From: Bacillota bacterium
GTDB taxonomy: Bacteria > Bacillota > Clostridia > Peptostreptococcales > Anaerovoracaceae
Assembly: GCA_017619985.1 (NCBI GenBank)
Contig: JAFZRG010000184.1
Location: 1-8,958 of the forward strand
Reading direction: 5' to 3'
DNA: 8,958 bases
The position numbers and the translations under genes were made by a program. The stretch's first letter is position 1. Each line of letters starts with the position of its first letter. This document shows positions 1 through 5,698 of the stretch, piece after piece. The notes beneath the pieces were generated by a model, which made no database searches, was not told the origin of the DNA, and saw only the letters and a program-made list of their open reading frames with translations.

Positions 1-80
1 CGCTTTTCGCGCCGCTCCTGCATCGCCTGTTCGAGCTCTTCCTTGCTCATTCTTCTGTTGTCGTCATTCTGTGAAGACAT
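1..80 (-). CDS. Unidentified small/partial gene, N-terminus only
   Basis: The reading frame opens at ATG 80 (minus) and stays open to the window edge, giving 26 residues that begin MSSQNDDNRRMSKEELEQ. The peptide is highly charged and probably helical, with no recognisable domain and no signal peptide. It overlaps the 3' end of the LTA-synthase-like gene by 17 bases. An AAGGA lies about 11 bases before ATG 80, a better ribosome-binding context than that of the in-frame ATG at 50. The overlap suggests translational coupling and membership in the MATE/LTA-synthase transcription unit. The function is unknown because the gene continues outside the window. It is called on the overlap, the start context and the codon pattern alone. 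Confidence 0.45.
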   Translation of the reverse strand, partial: MSSQNDDNRRMSKEELEQAMQERREK

Positions 81-2082
81 ACTTGAAATAGTCCTTTTCG
101 ATCACGTTTCTGCAATAGTTGAGTTTGCCGCGTACGATCTCCTTGACGGAATCGATGTAATCGCTGTCCGCCGTTTCCCCTTCCTCCGGGGTGAACCGGC
201 CTGTCGTCGCGTCATAGAAGCCCTTCTCCGTCTTCCAGCTGTAGCTGTTCCACATGACGAGTCCTTCGTCCGTGGACAGCAGATCCCTGCCCGGATACAG
301 GCGCGAATCGTAGTCGGCGCCGAACAGGTTCAGGACGGTCGGGATGATGTCGATGCTGCTGCAGGGCTGGGAAACGACGATGGGTTCGTCCCGTTTCTCC
401 AGTTCCCCGTTCCAGACGATCAGGATCTCGTGGTCGCGCAGCATCTCGTTCGACGCCGGATAGCCGTACAGCTCGGACACGTAATCCCTGTCGTTCGCCC
501 AGATCATGCTGTTCTGCAGCGGATAGGGATAATGGTCCGCGGTGATGACGATGACCGTGTCGTCCAGAAGATCCGCCTCCGTCAGGCGGTCCATCAGGAT
601 CGTGACCGCCTCCTCCAGTTCGAGCTGGGACGCGATATAGGCCTTGATCTTCGTGCTCGCATCCAGGTTCTGCACTTCCGCTTTATGCTTGATGGCCTGC
701 TCGTGGTACGTGAAGTTATAGATGCTGTGGCCGCTGTACGTCATGTAGTAGATGTAGAACGGTTCCTCGCCGATCCAGTCGTCGATGGACCCGAGCATCA
801 TCTCGGTGTCGCTGGGAGGCCACATGTCCGTCAGGTAGCCTTCCATGCCGGTGCCGTTGGAAATAAAGCGTTCGAAGCCGAGCCACGGATGCGTCTTATA
901 GCGGTTATAGTAGTCATAATCCCCGTTATGGTAAGCCAGCGACAGATACCCCTTCGGCATCAGATAGTAGCCGATGCACGAGGAGTTCTGGTGCCCGATG
1001 ATCTGCTGCATGGACTGCGCGTTGTTCACCGGAACCAGCCCTGTCAGCACGGCGAACTCGCCGGACGTCGTGCTGCCGCCCCAGAACGGGTGGTAATAAT
1101 CCTCGAATTGGATGCCGCCTGTCTTGAGCCGGTACAGCGTCGGCGTCAGCTCTTCGCTCACCGCCTCCGCGGACAGGGTCTCGCAGCAGAGCACGATGAG
1201 GTTCTTGCCTTCGAACATGCCGGTATATTCGTTCTTCACCGTAGCCTTCTGTTCCGCTACGTAGCTGTGCACCGCGCTGATGGCAGCGTTGCTCTCCGAA
1301 GCCGCGAGCGCCGCGAAGTCGATATCCAGTTTGTTCAGGCCGTGGAACGCAGGTGCGCCGTTCGAACTGCTGCCGCGGCTCACGATGCCGGCCGTCTTCT
1401 TCGGACGGTCGGGGATGCCGGTGACGCTGTAGACGAAATCGCGCTGCGTCGACGTGACGAGCCCGAAATTGCGGATGCCGTCGTTGAACACGTATTCATA
1501 GGTGTACTTCGGCGCCGCAAAGCTGTCCATCTGCGTGCTGCCGGCCGCGAGGCTCTGCGCGATCACCGCCGCCAGCGCCACGTAAGCGACCGTCCAGCGG
1601 TCTCTGCGGGTGAAATCCCACAGCGGATACAGGACGATGAGCGCGATCACCGGGATGTGATAGCGCACGATGATGCCCGCCCCTTCCCGGATGAGACGCG
1701 CGACGTCCTGGCCGAATTCCTCCATGACTCCGCCGGCGCCCTGGAAGATCGTGACAGGATCCATGAACGTCTGGTACGAGTTGTTCACGAAGAACTGTAC
1801 GACGAAATACAGGCATCCGGCCTCCGCCAGGATGAGCGCGGCGGCAAAACCTGCGCCTTTCCTGCGGAACGCGAATACGGGAATATCGCACAGCAGACCG
1901 AACGCGAATCCGGCGAGCAGCGCGGTGCCCATATGGTAGCCTTCGCCCATCGCGCAGTCCCTTTGCAGCGTCCATTCCAGATAGACGAACACCGCGGGGA
2001 GGAACAGCAGGCTGAGAGCCCGTCTGATGCCGTTATTTTCCGATTTCTGCGGTTTTTCTTCTCCGATAGAGGAATTTATCAT
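64..2082 (-). CDS. LTA synthase-like membrane sulfatase/phosphoglycerol transferase
   Basis: A 672-residue membrane protein with the LtaS layout: about five hydrophobic helices in the first 185 residues (roughly 22-40, 50-70, 77-98, 137-155, 163-181), then an extracellular alkaline-phosphatase/sulfatase domain at about 290-605. Visible family motifs are KNLIVLCCETLS with metal-ligand candidate E301, GGSTTSGEF with nucleophile candidate Thr338 or Thr339, TADHYPY with metal ligands D516/H517, and a C-terminal SSIDIIPTVLNLFG...GRDLL block typical of the family. LtaS-type enzymes move glycerol-phosphate from phosphatidylglycerol onto an anchored polymer outside the membrane and release diacylglycerol. 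The exact acceptor here cannot be told; a related phosphoglycerol transferase is possible. It lies 33 bases after the MATE stop codon and overlaps the next small gene. ATG 2082 is used because the first helix follows closely and an in-frame stop lies just upstream, but no clear Shine-Dalgarno precedes it. Confidence 0.9.
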   Translation of the reverse strand: MINSSIGEEKPQKSENNGIRRALSLLFLPAVFVYLEWTLQRDCAMGEGYHMGTALLAGFAFGLLCDIPVFAFRRKGAGFAAALILAEAGCLYFVVQFFVNNSYQTFMDPVTIFQGAGGVMEEFGQDVARLIREGAGIIVRYHIPVIALIVLYPLWDFTRRDRWTVAYVALAAVIAQSLAAGSTQMDSFAAPKYTYEYVFNDGIRNFGLVTSTQRDFVYSVTGIPDRPKKTAGIVSRGSSSNGAPAFHGLNKLDIDFAALAASESNAAISAVHSYVAEQKATVKNEYTGMFEGKNLIVLCCETLSAEAVSEELTPTLYRLKTGGIQFEDYYHPFWGGSTTSGEFAVLTGLVPVNNAQSMQQIIGHQNSSCIGYYLMPKGYLSLAYHNGDYDYYNRYKTHPWLGFERFISNGTGMEGYLTDMWPPSDTEMMLGSIDDWIGEEPFYIYYMTYSGHSIYNFTYHEQAIKHKAEVQNLDASTKIKAYIASQLELEEAVTILMDRLTEADLLDDTVIVITADHYPYPLQNSMIWANDRDYVSELYGYPASNEMLRDHEILIVWNGELEKRDEPIVVSQPCSSIDIIPTVLNLFGADYDSRLYPGRDLLSTDEGLVMWNSYSWKTEKGFYDATTGRFTPEEGETADSDYIDSVKEIVRGKLNYCRNVIEKDYFKYVFTE

Positions 2083-2115
2083 AAAGTGGTTCTTTGGTTT
2101 ATAATCGCTTGTTTT

Positions 2116-3501
2116 TTATGAGGCCTGTGCAGCCTCTTCCCGGCGGGTCAGCCGGCGCATGATCACGATATAGCATACCGTCAGCATCGAGAACGTGAGG
2201 ATCCACGTGATGGGATACGTCACGTAGAGCATCTCGAGCGTGTGGAAGCGCGGGATCTGCCATATCGTGTAGATCCACACGATGCGGAACACGCAGATGT
2301 CGAGCACCGTGATGATCATGGGCACGAGCGACTTCCCGAGTCCGCGGATGACGCCCGTCATGACGTCGTGCAGTCCGTTGAGTGCGTACGGCAGGCAGAC
2401 GTAAGTCATGCGCGTGATGCCGTATCGGATCGCCTCTTCGTCGCCAGGGATGTAGATCGAGAGCAGCCTGTGCGCGAACAGATATGTGAGCCCGCCCATC
2501 ACGACGCCCGTCACGACCACGTCGAGGATGCAGTAATTGCGCACTTTTCTGACCCGGTCCAGCCTGTGGGCGCCTACGTTCTGTCCGGCGAAGTTCATGC
2601 CGGTCTGGTGGAACGAGTTCATCGAGATCCACGTAAAGCCCTCGATGTTGGCCGCAGCGGAATTGCCTGCCATCGTGACGGAGCCGAACGAATTGATCGA
2701 TGACTGGATGATCACGTTCGAGATCGAGAACATGCAGCCCTGGATGCCGGCCGGAAGGCCGATCCTCACGATGTTCTTCAATTCCATCGCGTAGATGTGC
2801 ATCCTGCGCGGGATCAGTTTATATGCTCCGTCCGTGCGCATCAGGAAGCGGACGATGAGGAATGCCGACAGACACTGCGAGAGCGCCGTCGCCAGCGCCA
2901 CGCCCGCCACGTCCAGGCGGAACACCGTCACGAAGATCACGTTCAGGACGACGTTCACGACACCTGCCGTCATGAGGTAGTACAGCGGATGCTTCGTGTC
3001 CCCTGCCGCCCGCAGGATCGCTGCCCCGTAGTTGAACACCAGGGACGGGATCATGCCGCAGAAATAGATGCGCATGTACAGCGACGACAGTCCGATGACG
3101 TCGTCCGGCGTCTTCATCCAGGCGAGGAACGTCGGAGACATCAGCACGCCGAAGACCGTCAGCACGGCGCCTCCGATCAGCGCGACCGGAATGCAGGTGT
3201 GCACCGCCCGGCTGCAGCGGTCATCGTCCTTTGCACCAAGCGAAACGGCGACCGTGACCCCCACACCTACCGACAGGCCTATGAACAGGTTGACGATCAG
3301 GTTGATGATCGCCCCTGTCGCACCGACGGCCGCGATGGACAGGCGGCCGCAGTAGCGGCCGACGACCACGAGATCCGCGGCGTTGAACAGCAGCTGCAGA
3401 ATGCCCGTCAGCATGAGCGGGATCGCGTAAAGGATGATGTTCCTGAACAGCGGTCCCGAGACCATATCTATGTTTTTGCCGCTTTGCGCGTTGGGTTTCA
3501 A
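2116..3501 (-). CDS. MATE family efflux transporter
   Basis: A 461-residue, very hydrophobic protein with about 12 predicted helices in two similar halves. The N-terminus (GPLFRNIILYAIPLMLTGILQ, then LFNAADLVVVGRY) and the second-half repeat (IVRIGLPAGIQGCMFSISN) are characteristic of MATE antiporters, which export cationic drugs or metabolites in exchange for Na+ or H+; length fits the family. The substrate cannot be predicted. The start is TTG at 3501-3499, preceded by a strong GGAGGA about 6 bases upstream (in CGGAGGAACGCATTTG); no ATG is equally well placed. It is the first gene of a minus-strand unit with the LTA-synthase-like gene and is divergent from the ECF sigma gene. Confidence is high for the family and low for the substrate. 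Confidence 0.95.
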   Translation of the reverse strand: MKPNAQSGKNIDMVSGPLFRNIILYAIPLMLTGILQLLFNAADLVVVGRYCGRLSIAAVGATGAIINLIVNLFIGLSVGVGVTVAVSLGAKDDDRCSRAVHTCIPVALIGGAVLTVFGVLMSPTFLAWMKTPDDVIGLSSLYMRIYFCGMIPSLVFNYGAAILRAAGDTKHPLYYLMTAGVVNVVLNVIFVTVFRLDVAGVALATALSQCLSAFLIVRFLMRTDGAYKLIPRRMHIYAMELKNIVRIGLPAGIQGCMFSISNVIIQSSINSFGSVTMAGNSAAANIEGFTWISMNSFHQTGMNFAGQNVGAHRLDRVRKVRNYCILDVVVTGVVMGGLTYLFAHRLLSIYIPGDEEAIRYGITRMTYVCLPYALNGLHDVMTGVIRGLGKSLVPMIITVLDICVFRIVWIYTIWQIPRFHTLEMLYVTYPITWILTFSMLTVCYIVIMRRLTRREEAAQAS

Positions 3502-3502
3502 A

Positions 3503-3514
3503 TGCGTTCCTCCG
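3503..3514 (-). promoter_or_regulatory. Ribosome binding site fixing the TTG start of the MATE gene
   Basis: The minus strand reads GCGGAGGAACGCAT directly before TTG. GGAGGA at the usual distance, with no competing ATG, supports the rare start codon. Confidence 0.75.
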
Positions 3515-3527
3515 CTTTCAGCCTAAC

Positions 3528-3544
3528 ATTATAATGATAGCACA
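3528..3544 (-). promoter_or_regulatory. Candidate extended -10 promoter for the MATE operon
   Basis: The minus strand reads TGTGCTATCATTATAATG. TGC-TATCAT (3534-3542) fits an extended -10 element, and TATAAT (3528-3533) directly after it is an alternative -10. A TTGTGC that could serve as a weak -35 lies 19 bases upstream of TATCAT. The transcript leader would be only about 20-30 bases. Motif reading only. Confidence 0.4.
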
Positions 3545-3582
3545 AACGCGGTGGTTTGGCACAAGAAAAAAGGGCGGGTCCT

Positions 3583-3628
3583 ACCTGCCGGCAAACCGTG
3601 ATAAAATATAAAAAAGTTTGCGGCAGGT
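3583..3628. repeat. 13-bp inverted repeat around the sigma-gene -10 region
   Basis: The arm at 3583-3596 (ACCTGCC-G-GCAAAC) is complementary to the arm at 3616-3628 (GTTTGCGGCAGGT), apart from one extra G. Between the arms lies a 19-base AT-rich stretch holding the candidate -10. The dyad could be an operator for a dimeric regulator or a stem-loop in the DNA or RNA. No T-run follows it on the plus strand, so it is not an ordinary terminator for that direction. Confidence 0.55.
3599..3607 (+). promoter_or_regulatory. Candidate extended -10 for the sigma/anti-sigma operon
   Basis: TGATAAAAT matches the extended -10 pattern TGnTATAAT with one mismatch; TATAAA at 3607-3612 is an alternative. No convincing -35 lies 17 bases upstream. 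A start near 3614 would give a leader of about 65 bases containing one arm of the inverted repeat. Confidence 0.3.
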
Positions 3629-3663
3629 GTAACGGAGAGCCTGTTTCCGACACTCACAGATGA

Positions 3664-3671
3664 AGGAGGTG
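3664..3671 (+). promoter_or_regulatory. Ribosome binding site fixing the TTG start of the sigma gene
   Basis: AAGGAGGTG ends 7 bases before TTG at 3679. This is a near-perfect anti-16S match and favours the TTG over the ATG at 3660, which lies upstream of the site and in another frame. Confidence 0.8.
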
Positions 3672-3678
3672 AAAAACG

Positions 3679-4164
3679 TTGAGGGATCTCGAAAGCATCT
3701 ACAGAGAAAACGCGGATACCGTTTTCCGGTTCCTGATGTCCAGGACCGGCTCTGCGGATCTTTCGGAGGAACTGACGCAGGAGACCTTCTATCAGGCTAT
3801 CAAAAGCATCGACCGGTACGACGGCACAGGCAGGATCAGCTCGTGGCTCTGCGGCATCGCGAAGAACGTTCTGTACGATCATTTCCGCAAAGAACGGAAA
3901 GCGCAGCTGCCCGAAGAAGACATCTCGCAGAAAGTGACCGATTCCGCGGAAGAACTGGCGGTACGGAACGAAGAATCCTCGGCGATCCTGAAAGCCATCG
4001 AAGCCTATCCGGAACCGGGAAAGGAAGTACTGAGGCTGCGGATCTTCGGAGGACTGTCCTTCCGGCAGATCGGCGCTATCTTCGGCCGAACGGAGAACTG
4101 GGCCAGAGTCACTTTCTACCGGGCGAAACAATCGATCATAAAGGAGTTGAAACAGGATGAATAG
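3679..4164 (+). CDS. ECF-type RNA polymerase sigma factor
   Basis: A 161-residue protein, typical of ECF (group 4) sigma factors. Sigma region 2 spans about residues 1-72, with the DLSEELTQETFYQAIKSID core of region 2.1-2.2 and SSWLCGIAKNVLYDHFRK for region 2.3-2.4, which contacts the -10 element. A short linker leads to sigma region 4 at about 103-155, whose helix-turn-helix (GLSFRQIGAIFGRTENWARV) contacts the -35 element. The TTG start is set by the strong ribosome binding site 7 bases upstream. The stop overlaps the anti-sigma start by 8 bases, so the two are almost certainly one operon with coupled translation. ECF factors paired with a membrane anti-sigma usually answer envelope stress; the signal and target promoters are not visible. 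The divergent MATE/LTA-synthase unit is a possible target (inference). Confidence 0.95.
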   Translation: MRDLESIYRENADTVFRFLMSRTGSADLSEELTQETFYQAIKSIDRYDGTGRISSWLCGIAKNVLYDHFRKERKAQLPEEDISQKVTDSAEELAVRNEESSAILKAIEAYPEPGKEVLRLRIFGGLSFRQIGAIFGRTENWARVTFYRAKQSIIKELKQDE

Positions 4165-5347
4165 CAAACTGCCCTGCCACATCGTAAGAGATCTTCTTCC
4201 GAACTATGCGGACGGCCTTCTTTCGCCCGAGAGCGAAGCGGAAGTCAAGGCGCATCTCGAAGAATGCGAAGCATGCCGTACTGTCTACAGACAGATGACG
4301 GAACCGGAGCCGGAACCGCAGATCAGCGAAGACGCCGCGGAAGTCGATTATCTGAAGAAATACAAGCGCAGAAGGAAGAGTATCCTGATCGCCGCCGTCG
4401 CTTTCGCCCTGCTGATCGCAGGAGCGGCCGCAATCAACGCAAAGATCCAGGCAGCGAAAGCGGATATCAGTTATGACGAGGCCTCCAAAACCATGGTGGT
4501 CTACGGGAAAGACGATACGGACATTCGGCTGCCGGAGACGATCCACGAGGCGACGGAACTCGACGCGCAGTTCGACACGTTCCATGTGCGGGTCAACCTG
4601 CCGATGCTCCGGACCGACGGACTGGACCTCGCCGAATATCTCCCCGCCTATCTCGGGGGGACGAACGAGAGCCTGAAATTCATCCGGAATTACCTGAATG
4701 AGAACTGTCCGGATATCGACATAACGGACAGGGCTTCGAAATACGTGGATCTGACCATCCTGCCCAACGGGAACTACGCGTGGTCGGAAGACGAAGAGAG
4801 GATCGCGCTCGACATCGGGGATTTCTACTGGCACCGCGAGGAACTGTATATCCTGGCTCTTCTCGGAGAGCGGAGCGTCGAGTGGAAACAGCTCGGCTAT
4901 GCCTGGTATCTCGGGTCGTGCCTCGACCCGTACTTCGAGCAGCAGACGCCGACCTTTACGGACGCGATCGAGCACTATCCGTATTACGATGCGTTCGTGA
5001 AAGGCGGCGGGACGAAGGAAGAAAAGCCCGAAAACTACAGGATCCTGATGGACGCGGTCTCCTATGTATGCCTGACCGACGGCATGCACTGGGGCACGCC
5101 GTACGAAAGCTGGGCGCTCAGTTCCACGGGTTCGTACAGCGGTCCGAAGAAGACACTTGACCCGGGCAACGACATGAGCGTTCTCATGGCGGCTTCGTTC
5201 ATCGGATATCTCTCCGATCAGTACGGATTCGATACCGTGAGCGGCTTCTGCTTCGGCGACGCGGAGTTCGAAGAAGCGTTCGGTACAGACTGGCAGACCG
5301 CGTACGGCAATTGGGCCGCGTGGATCGTGGAGAAGTACGGAGAATAG
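4157..5347 (+). CDS. Membrane zinc-finger anti-sigma factor with large extracytoplasmic domain
   Basis: A 396-residue protein. The N-terminal 45 residues carry the zinc-binding anti-sigma pattern C7...H33-x3-C37-x2-C40 (HLEECEAC), which in this family grips the partner sigma factor in the cytoplasm. An acidic linker and the basic run KKYKRRRK precede one membrane helix at about 76-92, placing the remaining 300 residues outside. The outer part ends in a segment (about 335-396, SFIGYLSDQYGF...FEEAFGTDWQ...W) that resembles the tail of gluzincin/peptidase-MA-like domains. The place where HExxH would be expected reads WHREELYILALLGE (about 225-238), so catalysis is unlikely. A sensor role is inferred. 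The start overlaps the sigma stop by 8 bases, with AAAGGAG 10 bases upstream. The stop codon abuts the tandem array downstream. Confidence 0.88.
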   Translation: MNSKLPCHIVRDLLPNYADGLLSPESEAEVKAHLEECEACRTVYRQMTEPEPEPQISEDAAEVDYLKKYKRRRKSILIAAVAFALLIAGAAAINAKIQAAKADISYDEASKTMVVYGKDDTDIRLPETIHEATELDAQFDTFHVRVNLPMLRTDGLDLAEYLPAYLGGTNESLKFIRNYLNENCPDIDITDRASKYVDLTILPNGNYAWSEDEERIALDIGDFYWHREELYILALLGERSVEWKQLGYAWYLGSCLDPYFEQQTPTFTDAIEHYPYYDAFVKGGGTKEEKPENYRILMDAVSYVCLTDGMHWGTPYESWALSSTGSYSGPKKTLDPGNDMSVLMAASFIGYLSDQYGFDTVSGFCFGDAEFEEAFGTDWQTAYGNWAAWIVEKYGE

Positions 5348-5421
5348 AGACGGTGGGATCGTTCCGGCTTCGCCTTCGGCTCGCCGTCACGTGAACCCAC
5401 TGGGTTCGAATCCCTTCGATC
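5347..5421. repeat. tRNA-derived tandem unit 1
   Basis: This unit matches unit 2 at 71 of 75 positions; the two share an identical left block of 18 bases and an identical right block of 35 bases. On the minus strand it ends in GTGGGTTC...GATCCCACCGTCTC, the T-stem and part of the 3' acceptor strand of the nearby tRNA-Ser. The match stops after CGTCTC, so the discriminator and CCA are missing. The first base coincides with the last base of the anti-sigma stop codon. There is no 5' acceptor strand, so it cannot be a working tRNA. Confidence 0.75.
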
Positions 5422-5430
5422 TGTCCATCC

Positions 5431-5467
5431 ATATCAAAAGGCACCCGCGAGGGGTGCCCTTTGATAT
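5431..5467. terminator. Strong hairpin, likely bidirectional intrinsic terminator
   Basis: ATATCAAA-A-GGCACCC pairs with GGGTGCC-C-TTTGATAT: 15 base pairs with one A/C mismatch, around the loop GCGAG. On the minus strand the GC-rich stem runs into TTTTGATAT, and on the plus strand into CTTTGATAT. It could stop the sigma/anti-sigma transcript in one direction and any read-through from the tRNA side in the other. Confidence 0.65.
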
Positions 5468-5547
5468 TGGCGGAGACGGTGGGATCGTTCAGGCTTCGCC
5501 TCCAGCTCGCCTTCACGTGAACCCACTGGGTTCGAATCCCTTCGATC
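5468..5547. repeat. tRNA-derived tandem unit 2
   Basis: On the minus strand this unit runs from GATCGAAGGG to CGTCTCCGCCA. It keeps the complete 3' acceptor strand, discriminator G and encoded CCA of tRNA-Ser(CGA), and the five T-stem pairs GTGGG/CCCAC. The T-loop is about 38 bases instead of 7. The 5' acceptor strand GGAGACG is absent, so no acceptor stem can form. It begins 126 bases after unit 1, and the tRNA copy of the same motif lies 128 bases further on. Confidence 0.78.
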
Positions 5548-5556
5548 ATTTCCTGC

Positions 5557-5595
5557 AAAAACAAACAGACCTCATGGAGAGGTCTGTTTGTTTTT
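5557..5595. terminator. Intrinsic terminator after tRNA-Ser, probably bidirectional
   Basis: A perfect 17-bp inverted repeat, AAAAACAAACAGACCTC / GAGGTCTGTTTGTTTTT, with the 5-base loop ATGGA. On the minus strand it starts directly after the encoded CCA of the tRNA and ends in a T5 run, fitting a terminator for the tRNA and perhaps for the whole deoB-pdp-lipid kinase unit. Confidence 0.85.
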
Positions 5596-5684
5596 TGGCG
5601 GAGACGGTGGGATTCGAACCCACGTGCCCTTTCGGGCAAACTGATTTCGAGTCAGCCCCGTTATGACCGCTTCGATACGTCTCC
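5596..5684 (-). tRNA. tRNA-Ser (anticodon CGA)
   Basis: The minus strand folds as a class II tRNA of 89 bases including the encoded CCA. Acceptor GGAGACG pairs with CGTCTCC, with discriminator G. A short D-stem TCG/CGG follows. The anticodon arm GCTGA-CTCGAAA-TCAGT gives anticodon CGA, which reads UCG. The long variable arm has stem GCCC/GGGC, and the T-arm is GTGGG-TTCGAAT-CCCAC. The long variable arm and G discriminator are serine hallmarks. The 5' end lies 14 bases after the stop codon of the lipid kinase, so it is probably transcribed with that operon or from a promoter inside that gene. Its 3' end is the parent-like sequence of the two units to its left on the map. Confidence 0.97.
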
Positions 5685-5698
5685 TTGTATGCCCTTCC

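Noticed and set aside
43..2121. A 692-residue open frame on the plus strand across the whole LTA-synthase-like gene
   Set aside because: It lies exactly opposite a recognisable enzyme, its composition (rich in R, V, H, D, A) is that of an antisense shadow in GC-rich DNA, and it contains no known motif.
2797..3534. Open frames opposite the MATE gene
   Set aside because: Antisense shadows with arginine/histidine-rich, low-complexity translation; the MATE frame carries clear family sequence.
3566..3589. GC-rich imperfect stem followed by T6 on the minus strand, like an intrinsic terminator
   Set aside because: The stem has an A/C mismatch, it overlaps the better dyad, and no minus-strand gene lies upstream to be terminated.
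3628..3651. TGTAAC...CGAC resembling an ECF (sigma-X-like) autoregulated promoter
   Set aside because: The spacing is 14 bases where 16-17 is expected, and it would give almost no leader before the ribosome binding site.
4136..5089. Long minus-strand frame opposite the anti-sigma gene
   Set aside because: No motifs and no ribosome binding site; the plus-strand frame has the zinc motif, membrane helix and coupled start.
5347..5547. CRISPR array
   Set aside because: Only two copies; the repeated part is 75-80 bp and the intervals are self-complementary hairpins, not spacers.
5199..5639. Minus-strand frame with internally repeated peptide (EGIRTQWVH)
   Set aside because: The peptide repeat only mirrors the DNA units, and the frame runs through the terminators and opposite the end of the anti-sigma gene.
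5391..5666. A 91-residue plus-strand frame containing VGFEPT
   Set aside because: This is the familiar spurious translation of tRNA antisense sequence. It spans the repeats, two hairpins and most of the tRNA.
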